Part shown: one piece after another, positions 8,888-17,366 of the stretch | How positions within the stretch are numbered: position 1 is the first letter of the stretch | Layout of the letters: every line of letters begins with the position of its first letter | Assembly (NCBI GenBank): GCA_000466585.1 | Contig: KE993473.1 | Span: 218,766-282,765, forward strand | Origin: Clostridiales bacterium oral taxon 876 str. F0540 | GTDB taxonomy: Bacteria; Bacillota; Clostridia; Clostridiales; Clostridiaceae | DNA: 64,000 nucleotides | Reading direction: 5' to 3' | The notes under the pieces: generated by a model | The model's input: only the letters and a program-made list of their open reading frames with translations | Told to the model about the DNA's origin: nothing | The model's database searches: none | Program-made: the position numbers and the translations under genes

Positions 8888-8900
8888 TGTAAACGATTTA
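8888..8900 (+). promoter_or_regulatory. Putative cre (CcpA) site before gntK
   Basis: TGTAAACGATTTA matches the first two-thirds of the catabolite-response element consensus (WTGNAARCGNWWWNCA). It lies 18 bp before the gntK start, where CcpA binding would block elongation. Repression of gluconate genes by CcpA is well known in Firmicutes; here it is inferred from the motif only. Confidence 0.45.
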
Positions 8901-8917
8901 TATAAGGGAGGGCTATT

Positions 8918-10447
8918 ATGAAGTATATTATTGGGGTTGATATTGGTACAACCAGCACAAAATCAATTGCCTTTGATTTGGATGGAAACGTTATTTCAAA
9001 ACAAAATATTTTATATCCTATCTACAATCCTGAACCTTCATGGAGTGAACAAAGTCCTGTTGAAATGCTTAATGCTGTTGTTGAGTCTATCAAAGGTGTA
9101 GTTTCCGATAATAACACAAAGGGCAACGAACTTTTAGGTATTTCCTTCAGCAGTGCAATGCACAGTGTTATAGCTATGGATAAAGATGGAAAACCTTTAA
9201 CAGATTGTATTATATGGGCTGATACCAGAAGCAAAGACTATGCTGATAAGATAAAAAATAGCAAAGAAGGCCATGAAATTTATATGAGGACCGGAACACC
9301 TATTCATCCTATGTCCCCTCTTTGCAAGCTTTGCTGGCTTAGAGACAATATGGCTGATATATTTAATAAAACCTATAAATTTATATCTATAAAGGAATAT
9401 GTATTCTTCAAGTTCTTTGGTGAATACATAGTTGACCATTCCATAGCTTCTGCAACAGGTTTATTTGATATATACGATTTGAAATGGAATAAAACTGCTT
9501 TAGATTTGGTTGGTATTACTGAAGACAAATTGTCTGCTCCTGTTTCAACAACCTACAGTATTAAAGGTTTAAACAAGGAATATGCAACCTATATGGATAT
9601 ATCTATAGATACACCTTTTACTGTAGGGGCAAGCGATGGCTGTCTTGCTAACCTTGGTGCAAATGCAATTAAAAAGGGTGATGCCGCAGTCACAATAGGA
9701 ACAAGCGGTGCTATAAGAATTATATCTGATAAGGCCAAAAATGATGAAGCTGAAAGAATCTTCAGCTACATTTTAAGTGAGGAGCATTATGTTCTTGGAG
9801 GTCCTGTCAATAATGGAGGAATAGTTTTTAGATGGTTTAGAGACAACTTCTCTCCATTAGAATTAGAAGCAGCTAAAAAACTTGATATCGATACTTATGA
9901 AATTATGACTGATGAAGCAGCAAAGGTAGCTCCCGGGTCGGACGGCCTTATATTCCTGCCTTATCTTTTGGGTGAAAGAGCTCCTCACTGGGATGCTTAT
10001 TCCAAAGGTGTATACTTTGGTATTAATATAAAGCATAAAAGAGAACATTTCTTAAGAGCATTATTAGAAGGGGTGATATATGGGGTATATAGCGTTGGAA
10101 AAGCTCTTCAAGAAACAACTGGGGAAATAGACACAATTTATGCAACAGGAGGTTTTGTACGTTCTGAGCTTTGGGTACAAATGCTTGCTGATGTATTTAA
10201 TAAAAAAGTAGTAATTGCTGAAAGCTACGAAAGCTCATGTCTTGGTGCAGCTGTACTAGGAATGAAATCACTAGGAATCATAAATAACATAGAAGAAGTA
10301 GAAAAACTAGTACCTATATCAAAGACCTTTGAGCCTGATGCAAAGAATCATAAGGCTTACATGAAAAACTTTGCAGTATACGAAAGACTTTACGGAAAGC
10401 TCAAAGAAGAATTTTATAATATCAGTTTAATTCAAGAAGAAAATTAG
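8918..10447 (+). CDS. gntK: Gluconokinase (FGGY family)
   Basis: Phosphorylates D-gluconate to 6-phosphogluconate with ATP in the cytoplasm. 509 aa, the normal length for FGGY carbohydrate kinases. The N-terminal ATP motif is GVDIGTTSTKSIAFD; the substrate region has WSEQSP and WADTRS; C-terminal motifs include GAVTIGTSGA-like AAVTIGTSGAIR and YATGGFVRSELWVQMLADVF. Start ATG behind GGGAGGG. The neighbours gntP and gnd make gluconate the likely substrate rather than xylulose or glycerol. It is followed after three bases by the second structured repeat. Confidence 0.93.
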   Translation: MKYIIGVDIGTTSTKSIAFDLDGNVISKQNILYPIYNPEPSWSEQSPVEMLNAVVESIKGVVSDNNTKGNELLGISFSSAMHSVIAMDKDGKPLTDCIIWADTRSKDYADKIKNSKEGHEIYMRTGTPIHPMSPLCKLCWLRDNMADIFNKTYKFISIKEYVFFKFFGEYIVDHSIASATGLFDIYDLKWNKTALDLVGITEDKLSAPVSTTYSIKGLNKEYATYMDISIDTPFTVGASDGCLANLGANAIKKGDAAVTIGTSGAIRIISDKAKNDEAERIFSYILSEEHYVLGGPVNNGGIVFRWFRDNFSPLELEAAKKLDIDTYEIMTDEAAKVAPGSDGLIFLPYLLGERAPHWDAYSKGVYFGINIKHKREHFLRALLEGVIYGVYSVGKALQETTGEIDTIYATGGFVRSELWVQMLADVFNKKVVIAESYESSCLGAAVLGMKSLGIINNIEEVEKLVPISKTFEPDAKNHKAYMKNFAVYERLYGKLKEEFYNISLIQEEN

Positions 10448-10449
10448 GA

Positions 10450-10546
10450 GGTTAAAGCCCTAAATGGGCTTTAACGAGCAATTAGCGAGCGGGAGCGAGT
10501 AATCTTTGATTGCTCAGTGCTTCCGACTAAAAGGAGGAATTTACTT
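10450..10546 (+). repeat. Structured leader repeat, copy 2 (between gntK and gntP)
   Basis: Hairpin 1 is a perfect 10-bp stem: GTTAAAGCCC (10451-10460), loop TAAAT, GGGCTTTAAC (10466-10475). Hairpin 2 is GAGCAAT (10476-10482) with ATTGCTC (10509-10515); its loop holds GAGCGGGAGCGAG. The element ends CGACTAAAAGGAGG (10524-10537), providing the gntP Shine-Dalgarno ten bases before the ATG. It shares the loop sequences and 3' tail with copy 1 (7702) and the truncated copy 3 (63945). It could be an mRNA processing or translation-control element within the operon, or a dispersed repeat that brings its own RBS. Confidence 0.75.
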
Positions 10547-11860
10547 ATGCCATTAGTGGTTGTCGGTATTGGTGTTATTTTATTATTAATATTAATGATT
10601 GGCTTTAAGCTTAACGGTTTTGTTTCTTTAATTCTTGTCGCTCTTGCAGTTGGTATTTTAGAAGGGATGCCTCTTCCTAAGGTTGTAAGCTCTATAACCG
10701 GCGGAGTAGGCGGTACTCTCGGAAGCTTAGCCCTTATACTTGGCTTTGGTGCTATGCTTGGAAAGATGATGGCTGACAGCGGAGCAGCTTCAAGAATAGC
10801 TACAACACTTATCAAGAAATTTGGTAAAAAGAGAATTCAATGGGCAGTTGTTATTACTGGATTTGTAGTTGGTATAGCATTATTTTACGAAATAGGTTTC
10901 GTACTTCTTATACCTCTAGTATTTTCTATAGCTGCTGAGTCCGGATTGCCTCTTCTTTATATAGGAGTGCCTATGGCTGCTGCTTTATCAGTTACTCACG
11001 GATTTTTACCACCACATCCGGGACCAACAGCAATTGCTGGAGTTTATAAGGCTGATATAGCTAAAACCCTGCTATACGGTATAGTTATTGCTATCCCTAC
11101 AGTTATTGTAGCAGGACCTGTATTTACATTATTTTTAAAGAAAATGGAACATCCTATTCCTACAAACCTTTATAATCCAAAGAAATTTACAGAAGAAGAG
11201 ATGCCTGGCTTTGGAGTAAGCATATTTACTGCTTTAGTTCCGGTTATATTGATGGCTCTTAGAGCAATTATAACAATTGCAGCTCCAAAATCATCACTTA
11301 TTCCTTTTGTGACTTTCCTTGGTGATCCAACAATAGCATTATTAATCTCCGTAATTATTGCTTTATTTACTTTCGGACTTAACAAAGGAAAGAAAATGCC
11401 TGAAATCAACAAGACCTTGACTGAATCCATAGCTTCAATAGCAATGATAATGCTAATCATCGGCGGCGGCGGAGCCTTTAAACAAGTGCTTGTAGACAGC
11501 GGAGTTGATAAATATATTAAAGTATTAATGACAGGCTCACATCTTTCACCTCTTATATTAGCTTGGCTTATAGCAGCTGTATTAAGAATAGCTCTTGGTT
11601 CAGCTACAGTAGCAGGTATGACTGCAGCTGGTATTGCAGCACCTCTAGTAGGCATGGGTCACGTAAGCCCTGAGCTTATGGTTTTAGCAACCGGTGCAGG
11701 AAGTTTAATATTCTCACACGTAAATGACCCTGGATTCTGGATATTTAAAGAATACTTTAATCTTTCAATACCTGAAACTTTAAAATCCTGGTCAGTACTT
11801 GAAACTTTAATATCAGTTATGGGACTAGTTCTTGTTTTAATAGCAAGTGTTCTAATTTAG
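10547..11860 (+). CDS. gntP: Gluconate permease (GntP family)
   Basis: A 437-aa integral membrane H+ symporter for gluconate or a related sugar acid, with about 12-14 hydrophobic segments. Typical GntP features are the GGVGGTLGSLALILGFGAMLG region near residues 45-65, the HGFLPPHPGPTAIA motif and the C-terminal NDPGFWIFKEYFNLS motif. The start is ATG 10547 behind AAAGGAGG; a GTG 30 bases upstream in frame lies inside the repeat and lacks an RBS. It sits between gntK and gnd in one probable operon. Confidence 0.93.
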   Translation: MPLVVVGIGVILLLILMIGFKLNGFVSLILVALAVGILEGMPLPKVVSSITGGVGGTLGSLALILGFGAMLGKMMADSGAASRIATTLIKKFGKKRIQWAVVITGFVVGIALFYEIGFVLLIPLVFSIAAESGLPLLYIGVPMAAALSVTHGFLPPHPGPTAIAGVYKADIAKTLLYGIVIAIPTVIVAGPVFTLFLKKMEHPIPTNLYNPKKFTEEEMPGFGVSIFTALVPVILMALRAIITIAAPKSSLIPFVTFLGDPTIALLISVIIALFTFGLNKGKKMPEINKTLTESIASIAMIMLIIGGGGAFKQVLVDSGVDKYIKVLMTGSHLSPLILAWLIAAVLRIALGSATVAGMTAAGIAAPLVGMGHVSPELMVLATGAGSLIFSHVNDPGFWIFKEYFNLSIPETLKSWSVLETLISVMGLVLVLIASVLI

Positions 11861-11875
11861 CTTTAAATTTTACAC

Positions 11876-11918
11876 AAATATAAAGTGTACGCAAAGCCCT
11901 TGTGTACACTTTATATTT
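11876..11918 (+). terminator. Intercistronic hairpin between gntP and gnd
   Basis: AAATATAAAGTGTAC (11876-11890) and its exact complement (11904-11918) form a 15-bp stem with a 13-base loop. It is followed by TTCATTAATAA rather than a strong T-tract, so it may be a leaky terminator or an mRNA-stability element that lowers gnd expression relative to gntKP. Confidence 0.6.
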
Positions 11919-11947
11919 CATTAATAAGTGAAGGGATGATGGACGAA

Positions 11948-12847
11948 ATGAATATTGGAATAGTTGGACTTGGGAAAATGGGTTATAATATAGCACTAAA
12001 TTTACTAAGAAATAAACACACCGTTTTTGCCTATGATACTCTTAAAGAAAATGTGGACAATATAATAAACGAGGGCGCTGAGGGTGCCTACAGCTTAAAA
12101 GCTATGGTAGAAAAAATGCCAAAAAGGCGTGTAATATGGCTTATGGTTCCGGCTGGGGGAATAGTAGATTCAGTCATAAATGAATTAGCTAATTATCTAG
12201 AACCTAACGACATAATAATTGACGGCGGAAACTCTAATTATAAAGACTCAATAAAAAGATATGAACTTTTAAAGGAAAAACAAATTGACTTTATTGATTG
12301 CGGAACAAGCGGCGGAACTTCCGGAGCTCTGCAGGGAGCCTGCACAATGATAGGCGGAGAAAATGAAGCAGTTAAATACTGCGAACAGATTTTTAAAGAT
12401 ATTTCTGTAGAAAATGGATACCTTCATGTTGGAAAACCAGGCAGCGGTCATTTTACTAAAATGGTACATAACGGTATAGAATACGGTATGATGCAGGCCA
12501 TTGCTGAAGGTTTTGAAGTTTTGGAAAAAAGTGATTTTGATATAGATTATGAAAAGGTTGCTAAGGTGTGGAACAACGGCTCAGTTATCAGAAGCTGGCT
12601 TATGGAACTCACAGAATCAGCCTTTAATAAAGATAAAAATCTAGATAATATTAAAGGAACAATGTACTCTTCCGGTGAAGGAAAATGGACTGTTGAAACA
12701 GCACTTGACCTAGGGGTTCCTACTCCTGTTATAGCAATGTCTCTTATGATGAGATATCGTTCCCTGCAGGATGACACCTTTACAGGGAAAGTCGTAGCTG
12801 CTCTTAGAAATGAATTTGGCGGACATGCTGTTGAAAAAAATAATTAA
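11948..12847 (+). CDS. gnd: 6-phosphogluconate dehydrogenase, decarboxylating (short GntZ/YqeC type)
   Basis: Oxidises 6-phosphogluconate to ribulose 5-phosphate and CO2 with NAD(P)+. At 299 aa it belongs to the short class, which is often NAD-dependent. It has the Rossmann motif GIVGLGKMGYNIALNLL, the substrate-binding DCGTSGGTSGA and the catalytic lysine region GSGHFTKMVHNGIEYGMMQ. ATG 11948 gives the usual family N-terminus; ATG 11936 or 11939, nearer the AAGGG, are alternatives. With gntK and gntP it completes uptake and oxidation of gluconate via the pentose phosphate pathway. No Entner-Doudoroff genes are present. Confidence 0.9.
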   Translation: MNIGIVGLGKMGYNIALNLLRNKHTVFAYDTLKENVDNIINEGAEGAYSLKAMVEKMPKRRVIWLMVPAGGIVDSVINELANYLEPNDIIIDGGNSNYKDSIKRYELLKEKQIDFIDCGTSGGTSGALQGACTMIGGENEAVKYCEQIFKDISVENGYLHVGKPGSGHFTKMVHNGIEYGMMQAIAEGFEVLEKSDFDIDYEKVAKVWNNGSVIRSWLMELTESAFNKDKNLDNIKGTMYSSGEGKWTVETALDLGVPTPVIAMSLMMRYRSLQDDTFTGKVVAALRNEFGGHAVEKNN

Positions 12848-13068
12848 AGGATTATCATTTTTAAACTATTAATTATATTCTACTATTGATTTTTTAATAA
12901 TAATATTCTTAAGAGTATTTATGGGAGCCTCAACTTACATAATGTTCGAGGTCTCCTGCTTTATCTCTGGAGTTTTTATTTTTCTACGTAACATTCTTAA
13001 CCAAACTTCTTTTTAACAATGAATTTCTTTCGTAGCAGCACTTTCCTTAAGCACATGGAATTTGTTTA
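12848..13068. other. Intergenic region after gnd
   Basis: A bulged hairpin (GGAGCCTC at 12924-12931 with GAGGTCTCC at 12948-12956) is followed 15 bases later by a T-rich run and may terminate the gnt transcript. Nothing else is recognisable between the two convergent units. Confidence 0.4.
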
Positions 13069-13239
13069 TTACTTTTTCTTTTTATATGAATATACCATTA
13101 CATTAATAATTGCCCCAAACAATAAACCAAAAGATATGCCCATAGCAACATTGTGGATTGCTGCTCCCACTCCTGCCCCTATTGCTAATCCAAGTGGTAT
13201 ATAAATTACGTTATATTTATTATCATTTTTTTGCACCAT
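13069..13239 (-). CDS. Small membrane protein with glycine-rich helix (56 aa)
   Basis: Start ATG ends at 13239, eight bases after GGAGG; an in-frame ATG five codons earlier lies inside that RBS. The protein has two hydrophobic segments rich in glycine and alanine (LGLAIGAGVGAAIHN and GISFGLLFGAIINVMVY), a basic tail YSKKKK-like (YSYKKKK), and no other motif. It resembles small two-helix membrane proteins widespread in Firmicutes. Function unknown. Confidence 0.7.
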   Translation of the reverse strand: MVQKNDNKYNVIYIPLGLAIGAGVGAAIHNVAMGISFGLLFGAIINVMVYSYKKKK

Positions 13240-13269
13240 TAAACATGCCTCCATTACTTTTTCATTTTT

Positions 13270-13638
13270 TTATATCTCCACTGATAATTTGCTATTGAAA
13301 TAATCCCTTACGTTCTGTTTTACAACAGATATAGATTGCTCATCACCATATTTGATATTAATACATCTCTTTCCAAATCCGCAACCTGGTAAGGACTTTT
13401 TCATATTTGAAATATATTTTTCATCGTGAAAATGTATAGAATAGTGTTTTTGGGCTGCGGATATGCCTACATAACCATCGTACATTTTCATACCTATCCA
13501 CCACATTGGCATTGCAAAACAGATTTTAGGGGTGATTCCCGGAAATTCTGTTTTCATGAAAACGGCAAAATCGTAAATGCATTCTCTTCTATTCTCATCT
13601 AAACCACTAATGTATCCATCAATTAAAGCTAAATCCAT
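13270..13638 (-). CDS. DUF1801 (YdhG-like) family protein
   Basis: A 122-aa cytoplasmic protein. The pattern DGYISGLDENRRECIYDFAVFMKTEFPG, then AMPMWWIGMKMYDGYVGISAAQKHYSIHF, and the terminal GCGFGKRCINIKYGDE region fit the DUF1801/YdhG-like fold, some members of which have been called iron chaperones. No catalytic residues are assigned. Start ATG behind GGAGG with eight-base spacing; an ATG five codons upstream overlaps the RBS. It sits next to the small membrane protein, 30 bp apart on the same strand. Confidence 0.78.
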   Translation of the reverse strand: MDLALIDGYISGLDENRRECIYDFAVFMKTEFPGITPKICFAMPMWWIGMKMYDGYVGISAAQKHYSIHFHDEKYISNMKKSLPGCGFGKRCINIKYGDEQSISVVKQNVRDYFNSKLSVEI

Positions 13639-13808
13639 AAACTTTTCCTCCATATCATATAAATGATCTTTTTCCGTAATTATCTACTAGGTGCACTTAG
13701 TATCTTCAAGCTCTGACTTTTCTTGTTAAGAACTACTGCATTAGGGATTGTTTTTGTATCCGTCTTCAGCAAAGCCTTGACTTGAATCTACAAGTAGCAC
13801 ATTGCCTG

Positions 13809-13846
13809 TCGCGATATCTTTTTATCTAGATAAGAAGATATCGCGA
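13809..13846. repeat. 38-bp near-perfect palindrome
   Basis: TCGCGATATCTT at 13809 mirrors AAGATATCGCGA ending at 13846 around the centre CTAG. Eighteen of 19 base pairs match, the exception being a T/G pair at positions 13 and 26. No T-tract follows on either strand. It is 17 bp downstream of the minus-strand methyltransferase stop. The adjacent stretch 13690-13800 read on the minus strand has protein-like segments in two frames interrupted by stops (for example KTIPNAVVLNKKSQSLKIL), perhaps a decayed gene. Confidence 0.6.
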
Positions 13847-13862
13847 TGATACAATAAAATTA

Positions 13863-14747
13863 TTATTTCATTCCTTCAGCAACAACCATAGCAAACCATT
13901 CACCCTCAAAAGGCATCAAATCAAACTCATTTTTCTCTCCTATTGATTCTCCTGTAGTTGTTATATTTATATTATCAAATCCTGCTTCAGCATAAGCTTT
14001 TTCTATTCCAGATCTTAATGCGAACTCTTCTGCACCAATTACATTGTTTTCTTTACAAAATTCCTTTAGAGTCTTAAAGCCTTCGGAGTTTTCTTTAATA
14101 ATAACATAGCTGTCAAATAATGAATGACCTCTTTTAAGTACTCTTTTAGCTTCCTTTATTCCGTCAGCAGCTAAACTCAACATATTTTGAATTCCACAAA
14201 AAGACACAACAGTATCAATTGAATTCTCCTTAAAAGGCATGCTAGTAGCATCACAAGCTATATAATTTACTTTTACTTTTGGATTAACTTTTTTGGCTTT
14301 CAGTCTATCATATTTCAATACTATAAAGCTTAAGTCCGTACATATTATTTGTGATTCACCCTTAAGCTCCTTAAGTATTTCTGTAAATAATGCTCCTCTA
14401 CCCGTTGCTATATCTAATATATACTTATTTTCCCTATTATTAATCTTATCAATAATAAACTTCTTAGCGTTATCCCCTATTATAATTTGATTTTTGGGAA
14501 TACCTTCCGATAGCTTTTTATCCATCTCTTCGTCATCATACTGCTCATATGCTTCTGTCCAATTATTTGAAAGTTCCTGCTCTACAGAGCCAAAATTAAT
14601 TACTCCATCTCTGATAACCCAATCATGACTGTCCTTGCAGCTTAGCTTTCCGTCAATAATTTCACCATTTTCTTCTTTTTCAACGGTCAAACTTAACTCC
14701 CCATTACATTTTGGGCATTTTAATAAATCAAGAATTTCTTTATACAC
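13863..14747 (-). CDS. SAM-dependent methyltransferase with Trm112-like zinc-ribbon N-terminus
   Basis: 294 aa. Residues 1-55 form a Trm112-type zinc-binding region (LKCPKCNGEL and LSCKDSHDW), as in RlmA-like and other methyltransferases. A class I methyltransferase domain follows, with motif I ILDIATGRGALFTEIL, acidic residue in IICTDLSFIVL and motif IV ACDATSMPF. The start is GTG behind AAAGGGG. The substrate is unknown: RNA and small molecules are both possible, and the overall length is close to 23S rRNA methyltransferase RlmA, but the characteristic residues were not verified. Confidence 0.85.
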   Translation of the reverse strand: MYKEILDLLKCPKCNGELSLTVEKEENGEIIDGKLSCKDSHDWVIRDGVINFGSVEQELSNNWTEAYEQYDDEEMDKKLSEGIPKNQIIIGDNAKKFIIDKINNRENKYILDIATGRGALFTEILKELKGESQIICTDLSFIVLKYDRLKAKKVNPKVKVNYIACDATSMPFKENSIDTVVSFCGIQNMLSLAADGIKEAKRVLKRGHSLFDSYVIIKENSEGFKTLKEFCKENNVIGAEEFALRSGIEKAYAEAGFDNINITTTGESIGEKNEFDLMPFEGEWFAMVVAEGMK

Positions 14748-14861
14748 AATTACCCATCCCCTTTAAAAATAAAAATATGACTAATACTTTAAAACAGTCT
14801 TATTATAAAATACATTTATACTCATTGTATATTAATCGCCTCATCAATTCCAGTATCTTCA

Positions 14862-14890
14862 AAATAAAAAGAGTGCAAACTAGTGCACTC
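14862..14890 (-). terminator. Terminator of the two-component operon
   Basis: GAGTGCA (14871-14877) and TGCACTC (14884-14890) pair. On the minus strand the stem is followed by TTTTTATTTT. It is 20 bp downstream of the last gene of the operon running 18283 to 14912. Confidence 0.85.
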
Positions 14891-14911
14891 CAAGTAAATC
14901 ATTTTTTAATT

Positions 14912-15445
14912 CTACTCATTTATTTTCTCTTTATTACCTTTTATAGCCTTATAAAGCATTCTTGCTCCAACTATTATTAATACTCCCGGCCATATATTAT
15001 TTATAATAACCATTCCAAAAGACCAGTTTAAATATTCTACAGCATAGGTTATTGCTCCGAATACGAATAGTATTAAACTTACATATAATGGCCAATTCCT
15101 CTGACCTTTACTGATTTCCTTATACCAAACACTATGAATTAAATATATTGCCAAAAAACTAGCTCCTAAAGTTCCAAATACTAGTAGAACTTCAGTTTTT
15201 TCGCTAACCTTGTAATCATCAGCAAATTTTAAAATCTGAAGTGAGGGAAGTATAATACCTGGTATTAAAAATCCTATATTACCATAGCGCTTTCTTGCTC
15301 CTAATATGAAATAAACAAATAAGAATGCAGCTCCCATAATAGGAAGTACAAAGTTTTCATTTAAAAGCTGTAAGTTACCTATAAGAGTTAACGCACCTGC
15401 TAAAACCAAAATTGAGCCTGTTACTACTTTTGACCTTGAATTCAT
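14912..15445 (-). CDS. Polytopic membrane protein with LiaI/LiaF-like transmembrane region
   Basis: A 177-aa protein with about five hydrophobic segments and short loops. The C-terminal portion (WSFGMVIINNIWPGVLIIVGARMLY) resembles the LiaI-LiaF-like transmembrane region found next to cell-envelope stress two-component systems. Start ATG ends at 15445 behind GGAGGG; a start five codons upstream would lie inside the RBS. It directly follows the response regulator gene, a layout in which such proteins are often the main target or a modulator of the system (inference). Confidence 0.75.
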   Translation of the reverse strand: MNSRSKVVTGSILVLAGALTLIGNLQLLNENFVLPIMGAAFLFVYFILGARKRYGNIGFLIPGIILPSLQILKFADDYKVSEKTEVLLVFGTLGASFLAIYLIHSVWYKEISKGQRNWPLYVSLILFVFGAITYAVEYLNWSFGMVIINNIWPGVLIIVGARMLYKAIKGNKEKINE

Positions 15446-15538
15446 TTTTTCGCCCTCCATTTATTTGTTTTCTATATTTATAGTATAGAGCGGAGGATGG
15501 TCATATCGAAACTGAAGAAGGTCATATATTAGGTCACA

Positions 15539-16195
15539 TTATAAACCTATTTTTCTTAAGTGAATAACAGCAGCAGCTCTGTTCGCTACTCCAAGCTTAT
15601 TATATATATTTGTTACGTAATTCTTTACTGTCCCAAGACTTATAAATAGTTTTTCAGATATATCTTTGTTTGTAAGCCCTGAAGCTATAAGCTTTCCAAT
15701 TTCAATTTCTCTTTCGGTTAAGTCAAAATCATCCAAGTTTAATTTGCTGTCCTGTTCCTTTTGCGAAAAATTCTTTGATAATCTTACAGCAAGCTTTGCA
15801 GCTATATTTGACTGCATAATCATATTCCCTTCATAACCGTCCCTCACCGCTTGAATCAATTTATCACCATGCATGTCCTTAAGCATGTAGCCGCTTGCTC
15901 CATTGCAGAGAGCATCAACTATGTAGTCCTCATCGTCAAAGGTTGTAAGTACTAAAACTACGGTATCAGGATACTTCTCTTTAATAAGTCTTGTAGCTTC
16001 AACACCATTAAGCTCGGGCATTCTAATATCCATTAAAGCCACATCAGGTTTAAGACTTTCAACTATCTCCAATCCCTTTTTACCATTTTCAGCAGTGCCT
16101 ATTACCTCCATATCATCTTCTAAATCTAATATGGTTTTAAGACCGTCCCTCATAAGAGTTTGGTCATCTATAATAACTATTCTAATCTTGTCCAT
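15539..16195 (-). CDS. NarL/LuxR-type response regulator (LiaR-like)
   Basis: 218 aa. Receiver domain at residues 1-120 with acidic pocket IIDD, phosphoacceptor Asp56 (VALMDIRMPE) and the conserved Lys in YMLKD. The LuxR helix-turn-helix at about 150-215 contains LTEREIEIGKLIASGLTNKDISEKL. The gene overlaps the kinase gene by 14 bp, implying translational coupling. Its probable targets are its own operon and envelope-stress genes, by analogy with LiaR/VraR (inference). Confidence 0.93.
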   Translation of the reverse strand: MDKIRIVIIDDQTLMRDGLKTILDLEDDMEVIGTAENGKKGLEIVESLKPDVALMDIRMPELNGVEATRLIKEKYPDTVVLVLTTFDDEDYIVDALCNGASGYMLKDMHGDKLIQAVRDGYEGNMIMQSNIAAKLAVRLSKNFSQKEQDSKLNLDDFDLTEREIEIGKLIASGLTNKDISEKLFISLGTVKNYVTNIYNKLGVANRAAAVIHLRKIGL

Positions 16196-17363
16196 CTATT
16201 TTTTCCTTTCCAAGGGGTATCTCAATATTTATTTTACAGCCCTGATTTTTAGTAGAATTTACTTTAAAGCTTCCCTTTAGCTGCTCTACTCTATGTTTCA
16301 TATTTGAAAGCCCAAAGCCTAACTCTAAGCTGTCTGCTCCTAACCCATTATCTTCTAAAGTGAAAATAGCAGTATTATCTCTTTTAGTAATAGAAAGCTT
16401 GAATTCACTGCTTTGCCCATGTCTAATACCATTTGTAAGACCTTCCTGTAGAGCACGCAGCAAAACCTTATGAACATTTTGATCCAAATTATTAAAATCA
16501 TCCAAGCTATAATCAATTCTAACGCCACTGTGTTTTTCTGTTTCCTTAATTAAAGAAACTACTCCAGTTTCAAATTCTAAAATTTCATCTCCGCTTTTTA
16601 AGGCTCTTACAGATTTACGAATATCATTAAGCCCTTTTCTAACCTGCTCTTGAGCAAGTTCCAACTTTTCCTGAGATAGCTCCATATCCTTTTTCATAAG
16701 CCTTTTAGCTGCTTCCAGCTCGACAATTACAGTTGTAAGAGTATGCCCAACCGTATCATGAATCTCTCCTGCAATTTTGTTTCTTTCCCTTTCAACCAAA
16801 AGCTGTTCCTTTGTATCATAGCTTTCTTGAAGCTTCTCATAGGCTTTCTCTAATTCCTTTTTAGTTTTATCTAATTTTTCTCTTTGTAATATTTCAAACT
16901 TAGCTACAAAGGAAAATCCAAAAACAAAGCCAAAGTTTAAAAGGTAGTTAAATACCTTTGGAACTATCGATGAAATAATAGGGTATCCCATTTTAATATA
17001 ATCTATAATTATAAAAGATAAGAAGTTAATAAGCGTAAAAATAAATCCATATTTTACAGAAAAGCCAATTACCGCTCGCCCAGTCAAAATGAAAAATAAA
17101 ATCTCAGAGGCTCCCGAAACGTCAATTCGAGCAATCCAATAAATAAGAGCACTCTCTAAAAATATGTTTATTTTAAATGCATTATCTTTACTTTTTAATA
17201 TTTCTCCTAGCTTATCTAATGTTGTTAGTGAAAAACCTAGCAGTCCAATTAATAGTACCAGCATAACTATGTTGTTTCCCTTATAGGTGAGCATGTATAT
17301 ACTTGCCCAAATGAGAAAAATCCATAAGATTATATTCAATATCTTTTCTGTTTTTTTATCCAT
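16182..17363 (-). CDS. Sensor histidine kinase, HisKA_3 (LiaS/NarX-like)
   Basis: A 393-aa membrane kinase. The N-terminal ~155 residues hold about five or six transmembrane helices and no large extracellular domain, so it is probably an intramembrane sensor. A coiled coil (about 160-190) leads to the HisKA_3 dimerisation domain with His202 in GEIHDTVGHTLT. The ATP-binding domain has the N-box LQEGLTNGIRHGQ, G1 box EDNGLGAD and G2 box GFGLSNMKHR. It pairs with the overlapping NarL-type regulator. RBS AGGAG is eight bases before the ATG. Confidence 0.93.
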   Translation of the reverse strand: MDKKTEKILNIILWIFLIWASIYMLTYKGNNIVMLVLLIGLLGFSLTTLDKLGEILKSKDNAFKINIFLESALIYWIARIDVSGASEILFFILTGRAVIGFSVKYGFIFTLINFLSFIIIDYIKMGYPIISSIVPKVFNYLLNFGFVFGFSFVAKFEILQREKLDKTKKELEKAYEKLQESYDTKEQLLVERERNKIAGEIHDTVGHTLTTVIVELEAAKRLMKKDMELSQEKLELAQEQVRKGLNDIRKSVRALKSGDEILEFETGVVSLIKETEKHSGVRIDYSLDDFNNLDQNVHKVLLRALQEGLTNGIRHGQSSEFKLSITKRDNTAIFTLEDNGLGADSLELGFGLSNMKHRVEQLKGSFKVNSTKNQGCKINIEIPLGKEKIDGQD

Positions 17364-17366
17364 TAA

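Noticed and set aside
10517..10546. GTG start for gntP inside the second structured repeat
   Set aside because: No RBS upstream; AAAGGAGG before ATG 10547 is well placed, and GntP proteins start near that hydrophobic segment.
11170..11655. 161-codon minus-strand frame inside gntP
   Set aside because: Ala/Ile/Pro-rich shadow of a transmembrane gene with no RBS and no homologous features.
13019..13204. 61-codon plus-strand frame opposite the small membrane protein
   Set aside because: No RBS; the minus-strand frame has GGAGG and a plausible two-helix product.
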